The notes: generated by a model from the sequence alone, not told the origin. Positions 1 to 10,426 are shown, numbered from the stretch's first letter. The stretch: 55,104 nt of DNA from Inonotus obliquus (GCA_032164295.1 JAJHTX010000014.1:1-55104); one strand, 5' to 3'. Numbers and translations are program-made.

Positions 1-1
1 A

Positions 2-799
2 AACTTTAGTACAATTATTGTTTTTATTTATTTATCATTTATATTTCATTATTTATTATACTCATTTTTTGCTCCTGTAATTTTATTAAAAATTTTTGAA
101 TTTGTAACACCTTTTTGTTCCATTTTCCACTTTTTAGATTCTTCATTTTCTTTAAATATTGTTGATAGCATACCTCCGTTTGCTGTTTCTTTATTTCATA
201 TGATTGTTTATTATGATATAAATTATCTTTATAATAGCGAATTTGCCTTTTTATTTGATGAATTTAAAGAATCACCATTTTCACAAATTGGTTCAGGTGA
301 AAAACCTTTAGAATCTGCTATTTTTAATATGAATATCAGAGGTCACATTCATAACATTGAAAATGTTTCTAGTGCTAATAATAATCCTAATAATATACAT
401 CCAGCTATTTTAGATTATAATCAAGCAAAATTAAATGATTATGCCTCTGGACGAATGATTACTAAAGATTTAATTAATAATAATGCATCTATGGAAGAGT
501 TAAACGCTATAAAAACGGAAACTGAAGCTATTATTCAAGATCCTGGTGCATCTGAGGGTTTAAAACTATTTGCTGCTTGTAAAAACTTGCTAATTGATAA
601 TGTAAAACAATTTCAAGAACCTGAAAGATTTGATGTTAATTTCAATCAGATAAGTCAAATAAAACATGGTTGTGCAAACGGTCAAAGTTTAGTCTTTACA
701 GATCACAGATATGGATATGATCTTAAACCTGATCTTACTTTAGGAAGAGAATTATCAGTATCTAAAGATCTTGAATTTACTAGGGGTTCAAGTTAATTA
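2..799 (+). CDS. Unknown membrane-anchored protein, 5'-truncated by window edge
   Basis: The reading frame is open from the first bases of the window to a TAA at 797-799, so the start lies outside; the first in-frame ATG is at 200. I do not recognise the family. About 65 residues encoded before that ATG are strongly hydrophobic and look like two membrane spans rich in Phe, Leu, Ile and Tyr. The remaining ~195 residues are polar, with an Asn-rich stretch near 370-400 and a helix-like acidic part (around 490-620). It lies on the same strand as the respiratory genes. Its span-then-soluble layout complements the soluble-then-span ORF that leaves the window at 55104, and the two may be one gene (see findings). 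Function unknown. Confidence 0.6.
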
Positions 800-1206
800 A
801 GTTTTTAATTTATTTGGAGAGCTTAAAACAAAATAAGAAAATATTGTTTTTTACTTTCTCTTGTTGATTTGTGAAAATTTTACCTAATAACAAATTTTAC
901 TTAAAATAAATTATAGAAAGTAAAATAGTGGTTTTAACCCCTATAACTCTTACCTTCTCAATTTTGGGGGTTTTAATTTTAAAACAAACCCAAAAGACAA
1001 AGAGAAACCCCTTTAATTAAAGGGTGAGGTTGTAAAACCTTAAATTTAGGATTAGAATAAAATAAGGTTTTTATCGTTCTAACTAGAGATATTTTTTATA
1101 ATTTATCAAAAGTTAATTTAGTTTAACTTTATTGAGCTTTATATTGTTTTGATATCTCTTTTTGTTTAATATTATTTCGTACCCCAATGGTTTTAAAGCA
1201 ACTAAA
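800..1206. other. Intergenic region with a perfect 16-nt palindrome
   Basis: No gene is seen. It contains short G and C runs (around 935-970) and the perfect palindrome CCCTTTAATTAAAGGG at 1009-1024, which can form a hairpin in either strand. The role is unknown; RNA processing upstream of nad4L is possible. Confidence 0.5.
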
Positions 1207-1473
1207 ATGAATCTTGCATTAGCATTATTTTTAATAGGTATTTTAGGTTTTATTTTAAACAGAAAAAATATAATCCTAATGATAATTGCAATTGAAATTA
1301 TGCTTCTAGCTGTAACATTGTTAATACTTATTTCAAGTTTTGGTTTTGATGACAATATTGGTCAAACTTTTAGTATTTATATAATAGCTATAGCCGGAGC
1401 TGAATCAGTAATAGGTTTAAGTATTTTAGTTGCTTATTATCGATTAAGAGGAAATATTTCACTTAAATCTTAA
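1207..1473 (+). CDS. nad4L: NADH dehydrogenase subunit 4L
   Basis: A small membrane subunit of respiratory complex I, taking part in the proton-pumping arm of the inner membrane. The 88-residue product has three hydrophobic spans and a family-typical first span (MNLALALFLIGILGFILNRK). The conserved Glu in the second span (IAIEIMLLAV) and the ISIL/VAYYRLRG-like end are present. The frame is open back to 1162 with a non-ATG start, but the ATG at 1207 gives the usual length and N-terminus. The stop codon shares one base with the nad5 start (TAATG at 1471-1475), the classical fungal nad4L/nad5 overlap, so the two are almost certainly co-transcribed. Confidence 0.96.
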   Translation: MNLALALFLIGILGFILNRKNIILMIIAIEIMLLAVTLLILISSFGFDDNIGQTFSIYIIAIAGAESVIGLSILVAYYRLRGNISLKS

Positions 1474-2189
1474 TGTATTTATCAATATTAATTTTACCTT
1501 TTTTAGGCTCATTAGTTTCAGGATTAATGGGTAGAAAAATAGGTGTTTCAGGTGCACATTTTATAACTTGTACTTGTTTATTACTTTCATCTTTACTAGC
1601 CACAATATCTTTTTATGAAGTAGGTATTTGCGGTTCACCGGTTTCAATTAACTTATTAAGTTGGGTTGATTCTGAGTTTATGTCTATTTCTTGGGAATTT
1701 TTATTTGATCAATTAACAGTATCTATGTTTATTCCTGTTTTATATATTTCTAGTTTAATTCATATTTATTCTATTGACTATCTATCTTCTGACCCACACA
1801 ACCAACGGTTCTTTTCATATTTATCTTTATTCACTTTTTTCATGTTATTATTAGCTTCTGGAGCTAACTATTTCGTAATGTTTGTTGGTTGGGAAGGTAT
1901 AGGAGTAGTTTCTTATTTATTAATTAATTTTTATTTTACTAGAATACAAGCAAATAAAGCAGCTATTTTAGCTTTAACTATGAATAGAGTAGGTGATATG
2001 GGACTAAGTATCGGTTTTTTTGCTTTATTCGCAATGTTCGGTTCATTAGATTACTCTACTATATTTTCTTTAGCGCCTTTTGTGAATGAAACTGCTATAA
2101 CTATTATAAGCTTATTACTTTTCATGGGTGCTATGGCTAAAAGTGCTCAATTAGGATTACATAGTTGGTTACCCGGTTCTATGGAGGCT
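1473..2189 (+). CDS. nad5: NADH dehydrogenase subunit 5, exon 1
   Basis: The large proton-translocating antiporter-like subunit of complex I. Exon 1 gives 239 residues, including the conserved FVGWEGIGVVSYLLINFYFTR segment and GAMAKSAQLGLHSWLPGSMEA, where the intron falls exactly between Ala and the next Pro of the family consensus. The start ATG overlaps the nad4L stop by one base. The exon ends in T (gaggcT), as expected for a group I 5' splice site. Spliced nad5 is exon 1 plus 3324-4610, about 667 residues, normal for fungi. Confidence 0.95.
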
Positions 2190-2981
2190 CGAATTAATTT
2201 GATTTTTATCTTATTTAAGCTTTATATTTTTATTTTTCTATATTATTTTATTTTAGATTGTAATACATTGTATTCAGTTACTAATTTAGTTTGTATGGCT
2301 AAAATAGAGAGTAGTTTACCTGTTATTCTTCTAACAGTACCTAAAGATAAGCTATATACTATAACCGGGAATATGCTTGGTGATGGTAGCTTGCGCCCTG
2401 GTTCTCGAACTAAGAATGGAATAATCCGTGGTAATGCTAGATATCAGATGACTATGTGAGCCTCAAGTATAGATTATTTACGTGAAGATGTTTATTCTTA
2501 TTTTAAAGTTGGTAGTTTAGTACCTTATCCTAACTTACAGCTAGAACACCATGCTGGAAAAGCTATTACTCAATATCGTTTCGAAACTAGTGCTTCACCT
2601 GTTTTGACTTGTTTACAAAAACTTTGGTACAAATGGGAACCAACTCAAAATAAATTTATTAAAATAGTACCTAGTTGTATTGAACCAATGTTCTCGCCTA
2701 AATCTTTAGCTCACTGGTTTTTGGATGATGGGTACTTTGAGAATTACGGTCGAACTCACACTGTAATATTGTGCACTGAATCTTTCACTAAAGAAGAGTG
2801 TATTACACTTCAAAATCTTTTACTTAAATATGATCTTAATTCAACACTTAAAGTACGAAATATACTCACAAATAGATATCGCATTCGAATTAGTAAATTA
2901 AGTATGCCTAAAGTACGAGAACTAGTTGAGCCAAACTTGCTTAGTTCTTTTTTATATAAGCTCGGAAATTATTTTTTGTAG
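2190..2981 (+). CDS. LAGLIDADG homing endonuclease, fused in frame to nad5 exon 1
   Basis: Intron-encoded DNA endonuclease or maturase of the two-motif LAGLIDADG type. With genetic code 4 the frame of exon 1 stays open to the TAG at 2979-2981. The TGA at 2457-2459 must be read as Trp (context QMTM-W-ASSIDYL), which gives direct support for code 4 here. The first motif region is NMLGDGSLR (about 2371-2397) and the second SLAHWFLDDGYFE (about 2704-2742), followed by CTESFTKEEC, a pattern of the LAGLIDADG_2 group. It has no stops or shifts and looks intact. It is probably made as an exon-fused precursor and released by proteolysis. Confidence 0.88.
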
Positions 2982-3323
2982 GGGCCTCCTTAAACTTCAC
3001 TGTGTGCTGGAAACTTCTAAAGCTTTAAGTACTATTAAAACAATAAAATAAACTAAAGCAAAAAAAAAAGTTTATAGTTTAAATTAGTTACAATCTTAAA
3101 GATATTACAATGGGCAATCAGCAGGAAACAAAAATATTTTGTTTTGTCACAAAATATAAGTAGGATCCTCAGAGACTATATGTGAAGCCCTATAAATAGT
3201 TATAGGGATGAGATAGTCCGATTAAAGACGAAAGTCCTTGCTGTATTTTTACAGACTATTTAGTTGAAAAAAAAAAAAGAAAAAAAAATCATTCTTTTTC
3301 AAATTTAAATAATAACAATTTTG
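2190..3323 (+). other. Group I intron nad5-i1
   Basis: Interrupts nad5 between SMEA and PTPVSALLHAATL. The exon ends in T and the intron ends in G (attttG|CCT). After the endonuclease ORF, the core shows tgctggaaac (about 3004), ggcaatcagcagg (about 3113), aggatcctcagagacta (about 3161) and gatagtcc (about 3211). These P/Q/R/S-like blocks recur in cox2-i1, cob-i1, cob-i4, cox3-i1, nad1-i1 and nad2-i1 and suggest subclass IB. A purine-rich stretch precedes the 3' splice site (3266-3288). Confidence 0.9.
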
Positions 3324-4610
3324 CCTACACCTGTTAGTGCTTTACTTCACGCAGCTACTCTAGTAACAGCAGGATTATATTTATTAGTACGATCTTCTCC
3401 AATATTAGAATATAGTTCAACAGCATTATTAGTAATAACTTTAATTGGTGCTTCTACTGCTTTCTTTGCAGCAACTTGTGGTTTAGTTTTAAACGACATA
3501 AAAAGAATAATAGCTTTCAGTACTATTAGTCAATTAGGTTATATGGTAATGGCTGTCGGTCTTAGTCAATACAATGTAGCTTTAATGCATGTAGTTAATC
3601 ATGCTTTCTTTAAAGCATTATTATTCTTAGGTGCTGGAGCCATTATTCACAGCGCTGCGGATGAGCAAGATATTAGAAAATTAGGTGGTTTAATAAAATT
3701 TTTACCATTTATTTCATCTGCTATGTTAGTAGGAACTATAGCTTTATTAGGGTTACCTTGGCTATCTGGTTTCTATAGTAAAGATTTAATTATAGAATTA
3801 GCTTATTCTCAATATAGTTTTAGTTCAACATATGCTTATGTTTTAGGTAGTATTACTGCTGGTTTAACCTCATTCTATTCATTTAGACTAATTTCTCTAG
3901 TATTTTTAACTTCTCCTAATGGACCTCGGTCAACTTATGTTAATATACATGAAGCTAAAATAGCTGTTGTAATACCTTTGCTAATATTATCTTTATTTAG
4001 TATTTTCTTTGGTTTCGTTTTCTCAGATTTATTTGTAGGAATAGGGACAGATTTTTTTGGCAATGCTTTATATATACATCCTAATAATATTTCTCTAGTG
4101 GAAGCTGAATTTTCAATGAATATAGGGTTAAAATTATTACCTTCAATACTAAGTATAATCGGTGGTTTACTAGCCATATATTTATATCTAATTTCCCCAA
4201 ATATTCTCAATAATTTATCTGAAAATTCATTATTTAGAAAAATATATAGCTTCTTAAACGGTCAATATTATTTTGATATACTATACAATCAATTTATAAT
4301 TAGTAAAGGTTTACATATAGGTTATATTATATCAAAAGTATTAGATAGAGGAGTGATTGAAACAGTAGGTCCTCATGGTGTCTCAACTATATTAAAAAAT
4401 ACAGGTGAAAATATAGCTAAATTAGATACGGGAATAATAACAACTTATGCTTTATATATAACATTAGGTTTATTATTTTTAATATTTTTAATATTTAGTC
4501 CTATATTACTTGATACAAGTGGTATTTTACCTTCATCTTCTATATTAGGCATAGATTTTTTTAGATTAATGATTGTTTATATTTCATCTTTAATTTTTAT
4601 CTTATGGTAA
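3324..4610 (+). CDS. nad5: NADH dehydrogenase subunit 5, exon 2
   Basis: The second exon supplies 428 residues and the stop. It begins PTPVSALLHAATLVTAGLYL and continues with conserved antiporter-like features (STISQLGYM, HAFFKALLFLGAGAIIHS, LPWLSGFYSKDLI), then several further membrane spans. The upstream TTG at 3321 belongs to the intron and is not a start. The frame matches exon 1. Confidence 0.95.
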   Translation, partial: PTPVSALLHAATLVTAGLYLLVRSSPILEYSSTALLVITLIGASTAFFAATCGLVLNDIKRIIAFSTISQLGYMVMAVGLSQYNVALMHVVNHAFFKALLFLGAGAIIHSAADEQDIRKLGGLIKFLPFISSAMLVGTIALLGLPWLSGFYSKDLIIELAYSQYSFSSTYAYVLGSITAGLTSFYSFRLISLVFLTSPNGPRSTYVNIHEAKIAVVIPLLILSLFSIFFGFVFSDLFVGIGTDFFGNALYIHPNNISLVEAEFSMNIGLKLLPSILSIIGGLLAIYLYLISPNILNNLSENSLFRKIYSFLNGQYYFDILYNQFIISKGLHIGYIISKVLDRGVIETVGPHGVSTILKNTGENIAKLDTGIITTYALYITLGLLFLIFLIFSPILLDTSGILPSSSILGIDFFRLMIVYISSLIFILW

Positions 4611-4796
4611 TTTATTATATATAAAAATATCTTTTAAATTTATCAAACTTAACACCCCTATATGTAAAGAATCTAATTTTAAATCAAAATTTACAAAAAT
4701 AATGCAAATATTAAAATATAAGTAGTATATATTTTTTTTTTATTAGAAAATTTAATATATGCGTTAGACACTATTATTTGATTTTTTTAATTAACT
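4611..4796. other. nad5-atp9 intergenic spacer
   Basis: An AT-rich spacer of 186 bases with long T runs near 4728-4742. No gene or convincing structure is seen. Confidence 0.4.
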
Positions 4797-5018
4797 ATGT
4801 TAGCAGCAGCAAAATACATTGGAGCAGGTTTAGCTTGTTCTGGATTAATCGGAGCTGGGGCCGGTATCGGACTTATATTCTCTTCCTTAATTGCATCTAC
4901 AGCTAGAAATCCTCAAATTAAAGGGCAATTATTTAGTTACGCAATTTTAGGTTTCGCTTTAGCCGAAGCAACTGGACTTTTCTCATTAATGATTGGATTC
5001 TTATTATTATATTCTTAA
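4797..5018 (+). CDS. atp9: ATP synthase subunit 9 (c-ring proteolipid)
   Basis: The proteolipid that forms the rotating c-ring of mitochondrial F0 ATP synthase. The 73-residue product is the family length and forms a helical hairpin: [20 protein letters not shown] is the Gly-rich first helix, ARNPQIKGQ the polar loop, and the second helix holds the proton-carrying Glu ([13 protein letters not shown]). It is an uninterrupted single exon starting at ATG, standing alone between nad5 and cox2 with long AT-rich spacers. Confidence 0.97.
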   Translation: MLAAAKYIGAGLACSGLIGAGAGIGLIFSSLIASTARNPQIKGQLFSYAILGFALAEATGLFSLMIGFLLLYS

Positions 5019-5981
5019 TTAAGATAAAATTTTACAAATTTTTTTTTTGAAATTAATATAACAAAAAAAAATTTTTTTTTTATTAAAACACTATAAATTA
5101 CAAAATTTTATTATATATTAATATTTAAATTTAACCCTTTTTTATTATTTTTGATTGTTGAATTTTAAATTTAAGGATTAAAATTAAAGTCTTCCATATT
5201 GGAATTAAATTAAATCTTTAAAAAGGTATTACCTCTATTTGTTCCTTTTTTTCAACAACTAAGTTTAGAGTAAAAAAAAGAAAAGAAATTTTTTTTAGTA
5301 GTTTTAATTTTAATTTTTAATTAAATATTTAAATTTGACTTTTCAGTTAAACACAAAAATTTTACGTGTAAAAGTATTGAGCTTACTTTAGTCTTATTTA
5401 ATTTTAAATTATTTGTATATCCCTTTTTTGTTTGTTTTTATTACAGAAGAAGACAGGAAAGTAAAAAAAGGTTCGACTCCTTTACTTCTTTGATTTTATT
5501 ATTAAATTGTACATCTAAACTTATTTTAAACTTTAAACAAATTAATTTACCAATTAAATTTAATGATAACAATTAATTGTATTATTTAAAACTAAATTTT
5601 TTTGTGGTGGTTATAACTTTGAACCTTTTCTAAAAACAAATTTTTGTTTATTTTAGTTGGTTTAATTTTTTTATTAAAAATAAAGACAAAGTTAAGGGTG
5701 ATATAAACAATTTGTTTGTTTATCAAAGGCGTGCTTTTGGTTTTAAAAGTTTTTAGTTGTAAATAACAAAGAAAACTAAAAAAACAAGCAAAGTTAATAA
5801 TAAAAGAATTTGTTTAAGCTTAATTTTAATTTGTTTATTCTTTTTAAATGATTTTATTAGTTATTTTCCTTTAGAGCTATTTAATTATTAAATTAAACAA
5901 TCTTAAATAAAGATTAGTAATAAATTTAAAGTCAAATTAAAAAAGAAACAGATTAAAAGAGACGATTTAAATATAAACTAA
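5019..5981. other. Long AT-rich spacer with a possible tRNA remnant
   Basis: 963 bases without a gene. At about 5444-5494 there is a T-arm-like string (aaaggttcgactccttta) flanked by gaagaag and acttcttt, which could pair as an acceptor stem. No D arm or anticodon arm of normal size fits between them, so it is at best the 3' part of a decayed tRNA. The rest is runs of A and T. Confidence 0.3.
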
Positions 5982-6242
5982 ATGAATTATAATTTAATTG
6001 GCAAAGGTTTTGATTTAAATGTATTATTTTTAAATAAAATTTTAAATGATGCACCTGAACCTTGGCAAATTGGCTTTCAAGATAGTGCAGCACCAGGCTT
6101 TACAGGTATTGTTGAATTACATAATACTTTATTCTTCTATATAGTTATCATTTGTATCTCTGTTTTCTGGGTATTAGGTACTATAGTTTATTCATATAAT
6201 TATAAAAATAATCCTATAGCACACAAATATCTTAATCACGGT
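5982..6242 (+). CDS. cox2: Cytochrome c oxidase subunit 2, exon 1
   Basis: The CuA-bearing subunit of cytochrome c oxidase in the inner membrane. Exon 1 (87 codons) gives the N-terminus, the family segment APEPWQIGFQDSAAPGFTGI, the first membrane span and NNPIAHKYLNHG. The intron then falls before the T-L-I-E-L-I-W of exon 2. The start ATG was chosen because the conserved domain begins about 27 residues later, as in fungal cox2. The three exons together code for about 260 residues. Confidence 0.95.
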
Positions 6243-7130
6243 AGGTTAGTGCCGTTTCAAAAGTGTTTTAAATCTAATAAATTAATGTTAAATAAAATTT
6301 TTATTTGTTCTTACAGTACTTTAGCTAATAATCAAATTATTAATAGTGAACCGCACCCGATAAAAAAATATGAAGATCCTTTTTCTGTAAAACAAACTAT
6401 AATTAAAGAAAATAAAGGTAAATCAGGTATTTATATGTGGATTAATAAACTTACAAAAGATATTTATGTGGGACAATCTAAAGATTTATCCAAAAGATTT
6501 ATTAAATATTTTAGTTTTAGTTATCTAAAAAATAGAGACGCTTTAATAATAAGTAGAGCGTTAATTAAATATGGTTATTCTAATTTTTACTTAACTATTT
6601 TAGAGTATTGCGATAATTATGAGTTAAATCAAAGAGAACTGTATTATTTTGAGAAGTTAGAACCTAAGTATAATTTATTAAAAGTTGCCGGAAGTTCTTT
6701 AAATCATAAACATTCAGAAGAAACTAAAGCTAAAATAAGTAAAGCATTAAAAGGAGTATGTGTGAAGGACAAGTCTCCTTTATTTGGCAAATCTCATTCA
6801 GAAGAAACTAAAGAACTGTTGAGTTTAAAAAAAGGAGGTGTAAATAACTCTTTATTTGGCAAAACTCATTCAGAAGAAACTAAAGAACTGATGAGACAAA
6901 AAGCTTTAGGTAGAAAACATTCAGATGAAACTTTATTAAAAATGAGTGTAACAAATGGTAGTTCTGTTAATATTTATGAAAAATGTGATAAGGAAGGTTT
7001 TAAATTAATAGGTTGTTTTATTTCAATAAGAAAAGCAGCAAATTTTTTAGGAATAAGTAAAAGTACTGTAACGAGATATAAAAATTCAGGTGAAATATAT
7101 AAAGATCGGTATAGATTTTCATCTCAATAA
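6243..7130 (+). CDS. GIY-YIG homing endonuclease with NUMOD repeats, fused to cox2 exon 1
   Basis: A mobility endonuclease encoded in cox2-i1, continuing the exon 1 frame to TAA at 7128-7130. The catalytic domain starts at GKSGIYMWINKLTKDIYVGQ, which holds the GIY and YVG elements, followed by a conserved Arg (SKRFIKYF) and a Glu later in the domain. The C-terminal DNA-binding part has four HSEET/HSDET repeats (NUMOD3-like; about 6715-6945) and then a helix-turn-helix NUMOD1-like end (SIRKAANFLGISKSTVTRYK). There are no in-frame stops, so it may be active. Confidence 0.88.
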   Translation, partial: RLVPFQKCFKSNKLMLNKIFICSYSTLANNQIINSEPHPIKKYEDPFSVKQTIIKENKGKSGIYMWINKLTKDIYVGQSKDLSKRFIKYFSFSYLKNRDALIISRALIKYGYSNFYLTILEYCDNYELNQRELYYFEKLEPKYNLLKVAGSSLNHKHSEETKAKISKALKGVCVKDKSPLFGKSHSEETKELLSLKKGGVNNSLFGKTHSEETKELMRQKALGRKHSDETLLKMSVTNGSSVNIYEKCDKEGFKLIGCFISIRKAANFLGISKSTVTRYKNSGEIYKDRYRFSSQ

Positions 7131-7377
7131 TTTTAGATTTAAAAAAACTGTGAATATAAAATTTCGCTATATGCTGGAAACTCCTTAGAGCTTTAAGTAC
7201 TTTATAAAAGTGATAATTTTAGAGATTGGACAATCAGCAGGTAACCAAATCTTTAACCAAGTAAAGAGAGTAGGATCCTCAGAGATTATACGCGAAACAT
7301 CCTTGGTCCCAAAGGGACATAAATTAAATAAGGATGAAGATTTAGTCCGTTTAAATAGGAAACTATTTATTTGATCG
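6243..7377 (+). other. Group I intron cox2-i1
   Basis: Interrupts cox2 after AHKYLNHG. The exon ends in T (cacggT), and the intron ends in G (gatcG|ACATTAATT). Core elements follow the ORF: tgctggaaac (about 7171), gacaatcagcagg (about 7229), taggatcctcagagatta (7270) and gatttagtcc (about 7339). The core resembles nad5-i1 although the ORF belongs to another endonuclease family. Confidence 0.9.
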
Positions 7378-7506
7378 ACATTAATTGAACTAATTTGGAC
7401 AGTAACTCCCGCTTTAATTTTAATCGCTATTGCTTTTCCTTCTTTCCGATTACTTTATTTATTAGATGAAGTAATTTCACCAACAATTACAATCAAAGTA
7501 ACAGGT
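7378..7506 (+). CDS. cox2: Cytochrome c oxidase subunit 2, exon 2
   Basis: 43 codons giving [20 protein letters not shown], the second membrane span and [16 protein letters not shown]. Both joins restore the family sequence: HG|TLIELIW upstream and KVTG|HQWYW downstream. Confidence 0.93.
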
Positions 7507-8337
7507 TTTTGTTTAAATGGCCTGAAATCATATATTTTAAATAAAAAAAAAGACACCTGGAAAAACAATCTAGGTAAAAACAACTTAATACTATCCTCAA
7601 AAATAATTTGTCCTTTAAAAAAATTTTACCATAAGAAAACATTAAGCTCAAATTATTTATTATATGGGTTTAATAAATCTTTTCACACGCAATGTAGAGC
7701 TATCAAACGGGTAGGCCCGCATAATATTGATGTAATTTCTATTGTTTTTGGTTTATTACTAGGAGACGGTTATGCTATAAATAGAAGTGGTGAAGGGGTT
7801 AGATTGTGTATTAAACAAAGTATTATACACAAAGAATATTTATTTAGTTTATACGAATTCTTTTTAAAAAAAGGATATTGTAGTAACAATAAACCTAGAA
7901 AATTTACAAGAACAATTAAAGGACTTAATAAAATTTATTCTGGTTATGAGTTTAATACTTTCACCTTTAGGAGTTTAGTTTGGGTTTATAATTTATTTTA
8001 TAAAAAAGGAAAAAAAATAGTTTCATCTAATATTGAAAATTATATTACACCTTTAACTTTAGCTGTTTGGATTTGCGACGAGGGATCTTTTGTTCCAAGC
8101 ACAGGGGGTAGAGGTGGTGTAAGAATTTCTTGTAATAGTTTTACTTACACTGAAGTGGTTTATCTCGCTACCGTTTTTAAAAATAAATTTGATTTAGATT
8201 GCACAATCCAAAAAATAACTCTTAAAAATAAATATTCTATTTATATTAAAAAAAATTCTATTTCTAAGTTAGAAACTTTAATTTTACCCTTTATACATGT
8301 TTCTATGTATTATAAATTAGGTATACCTTCTAAATAA
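7507..8337 (+). CDS. LAGLIDADG homing endonuclease, fused to cox2 exon 2
   Basis: The frame stays open from cox2 exon 2 through the intron to TAA at 8335-8337. The endonuclease core begins at [14 protein letters not shown], with the first motif GLLLGDGYA (about 7750-7780) and the second [15 protein letters not shown] (about 8049-8092). It then has the SCNSFTY and [11 protein letters not shown] segments typical of the LAGLIDADG_2 group. It is closely similar in plan to the ORF of cob-i3 (VGPHEIKIISILFG, SLLGDGYA, MDDG), and the two introns also share RNA core motifs, so they are probably paralogous. Confidence 0.87.
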   Translation, partial: FCLNGLKSYILNKKKDTWKNNLGKNNLILSSKIICPLKKFYHKKTLSSNYLLYGFNKSFHTQCRAIKRVGPHNIDVISIVFGLLLGDGYAINRSGEGVRLCIKQSIIHKEYLFSLYEFFLKKGYCSNNKPRKFTRTIKGLNKIYSGYEFNTFTFRSLVWVYNLFYKKGKKIVSSNIENYITPLTLAVWICDEGSFVPSTGGRGGVRISCNSFTYTEVVYLATVFKNKFDLDCTIQKITLKNKYSIYIKKNSISKLETLILPFIHVSMYYKLGIPSK

Positions 8338-8864
8338 AGAATTTTGTTTGTTTTGATCATTTTAATTAGCTTATGTCGTTTGCTTTTTCTTTTTCTAATT
8401 TAAAATCAGATTTGCGAAGATAATGTATTATCAAGTTCTTTTTACTCGCTTTTTGTTTTGTTTTTAACTTAATTAATTTAAAGTTAATCAAATGATTAAT
8501 AAAAAGTACAAATATGTGATAGTCGTGAGATAATTTTATTATATAATCTCTAAGAATTCGACAGAATTCTTTAAGGAAAACATTTGTAAAATAGAATTTT
8601 ATAGTCTAAATTTTAATTTTAAATTATATGTTTATATTTATGTATGTATTTTCCTTTGGCGACACTAGTGAAAACAGTTAAAATACTATATTGAAATTAA
8701 TACCGTTTCATAGTACAAGACTGTCAGTAAGTGAGTTTATTTGTTATATCGCTTATTGCAACAGACTGGGTCACTGGTGGGTGATATAATCCTATTTTAA
8801 ACTTTTTTTAAAATATGGCAAATTATATTGCTTAATGTACAGTCGATTAGATAGAAATATCTAG
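7507..8864 (+). other. Group I intron cox2-i2 (second core type)
   Basis: Interrupts cox2 between KVTG and HQWYW. The exon ends in T (acaggT), the intron in G (ctaG|CATCAATGG). The core after the ORF differs from that of nad5-i1: ttggcgacactagtgaaaac (about 8656), acagactgggtcactggtgg (about 8760) and ttaatgtacagtcg (about 8832). The same blocks occur in cob-i2 and cob-i3, so this is a second group I lineage. Confidence 0.88.
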
Positions 8865-9257
8865 CATCAATGGTATTGGAGTTTTGAATATAGCGATTAT
8901 GTGACAGAAAGCGGAGACCCTATTGAATTTGATTCATATATGATACCAGAATCAGATTTAGAGTTAGGTCAATTTAGATTATTAGATGTAGACAATAGAG
9001 TAGTAGTACCTGTTGATACACATATTAGATTAATAGTGACAGGTGCAGATGTAATTCATGATTATGCTGTCCCTTCTTTAGGTTTAAAAATAGATGCTTG
9101 TCCTGGTAGATTAAACCAAGCTTCTTTATTAACTGAAAGAACGGGAGTGTTCTATGGTCAATGTTCAGAAATTTGTGGTGTATATCATGGATTTATGCCT
9201 ACAGCAATAGAAGCAGTTTCAGTTGAAAATTATTTAAGTTTCTTAGATTCTCTTTAA
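8865..9257 (+). CDS. cox2: Cytochrome c oxidase subunit 2, exon 3
   Basis: The C-terminal intermembrane-space domain (130 residues) with the CuA site. It starts [12 protein letters not shown] and contains the CuA ligands in [17 protein letters not shown] and [15 protein letters not shown] (two Cys, two His, Glu and Met in the family pattern). The GTG at 8901 is internal and not a start. Confidence 0.95.
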   Translation, partial: HQWYWSFEYSDYVTESGDPIEFDSYMIPESDLELGQFRLLDVDNRVVVPVDTHIRLIVTGADVIHDYAVPSLGLKIDACPGRLNQASLLTERTGVFYGQCSEICGVYHGFMPTAIEAVSVENYLSFLDSL

Positions 9258-9674
9258 AAAAAAATTGAAATTTTTTTATATAATAAAACAATAGGTTTGT
9301 TTTAACCCTATTAACCTAAAACATTTAATTATAATAAAAACAAAAAATTTTTTTTATAACTAAAGAAATATTTTTATTTAATTTAAAATTAATATTAATA
9401 ACATCATAGAAATTGTTTAAGGTTAAGTTTTTAAACGTAAAATTTATAAACAAAAGAATCTTATTGTTATGTTATATGTTTTTTTGTTGTGAAAGAATTT
9501 GCTATTTATTAAATAAAAAAAAACAAAACAAAGTTTGTTAAAAACAAACAAAATCTTCATTGTATCCAATCTCCTTTTTTTTGATTAAACAACAAATAAA
9601 AATTTTTTTTACTTATAAGAAATACTATCTGTATATTGTAGTGTGTTATTACTGTAACATCTAATAAAAAAGTA
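9258..9674. other. Intergenic spacer before the tRNA cluster
   Basis: 417 AT-rich bases without a gene. Several A/T homopolymers are present, and I see no structure I can support. Confidence 0.4.
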
Positions 9675-9758
9675 GGGCAGGTGATCCGATTGGTAATGGT
9701 GGTTCTCTGTAAAAGAATTGGTGTATAGCCGTAAAAGGTTCGATTCCTTTACTGCTCA
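9675..9758 (+). tRNA. trnY: tRNA-Tyr (GUA)
   Basis: A cloverleaf with a long variable arm typical of fungal mitochondrial tRNA-Tyr. Acceptor GGGCAG pairs with ctgctc, the anticodon loop ctGTAaa sits on a gttct/agaat stem, and the T arm is aaagg-ttcgatt-ccttt. Confidence 0.9.
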
Positions 9759-9882
9759 AAAAAAAATAAAATAAAAATAAAAATTTTTTTTATTTAAAGA
9801 TAAAAATTACAAAAAGAAAAGATAAAAATTTAAAATATAATAATAAATTTGATCTATTTTCTTTAGTTTAAGAGGGAAAAAA

Positions 9883-9956
9883 AAGACTGTAGCATAATAG
9901 GTTAATGCAGTTCGCTCATAATGGATATTATAAGGGTTCAATTCCCTTCGGTCTTA
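9883..9956 (+). tRNA. trnM: tRNA-Met (CAU)
   Basis: Acceptor AAGACTG pairs with cggtctt, the T arm is agggttcaattccct, and the anticodon loop ctCATaa sits on a stem rich in G-U pairs. A second CAU tRNA lies at 34958. Which one is the initiator, elongator or a lysidine-modified Ile tRNA cannot be told from sequence alone. Confidence 0.88.
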
Positions 9957-10167
9957 AGACGTTTGTTATTTAATTACTTTTGTTTATTGTAATTAAATAT
10001 TTTGTTTTCAATTTATTTTTTATCTTGTGTTTTTGTATATAAAAATTTAAAAGTTAATACTAGTTTTTAATACAATAAAATAAAAATTTTTAATTAAAAT
10101 TTAATATTAAAAACTAACAAAATAGGTACATTTAAAGTTTACTTAAAAGAGTAAGAGTTTTATTTAA

Positions 10168-10240
10168 ATGATAGAAGACAAACTGGTTTGTCGCTCCCTT
10201 TGGGTGGGAGAGCTTGCGTGTTCGAGTCGCGTCTATCATA
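10168..10240 (+). tRNA. trnP: tRNA-Pro (UGG)
   Basis: Acceptor ATGATAG pairs perfectly with ctatcat. The anticodon arm is ctccc-ttTGGgt-gggag, and the T arm is gcgtg-ttcgagt-cgcgt. Confidence 0.92.
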
Positions 10241-10351
10241 TAAAAAAATAAAAAAAAAAATTAATTTTTATATTAAATTTTTACACTTTAAATTGAGTAA
10301 CAGAGGAATAAAAAAATTTGAAACCAATTTTTTTTTTTACAAAAAAACACA

Positions 10352-10426
10352 AGGTGTCATGGCAGAGTGGTTAATGCGGGGTACTGTTAATACTTTTTTC
10401 AGAGGTTCAATTCCTCTTGATACCTC
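10352..10426 (+). tRNA. trnN: tRNA-Asn (GUU)
   Basis: Acceptor AGGTGTC pairs with gatacct. The D arm is tggcagagtggttaatgc, the anticodon loop ctGTTaa lies between ggta and tact, and the T arm is agaggttcaattcctct. Confidence 0.9.

Noticed and set aside
1113..1355. An 80-codon open frame on the - strand across nad4L
   Set aside because: It lies antisense to nad4L, with composition explained by that gene.
5444..5494. Possible tRNA gene between atp9 and cox2
   Set aside because: Only a T arm and a short acceptor-like match are present; no anticodon arm fits. Kept only as a remnant in the spacer entry.
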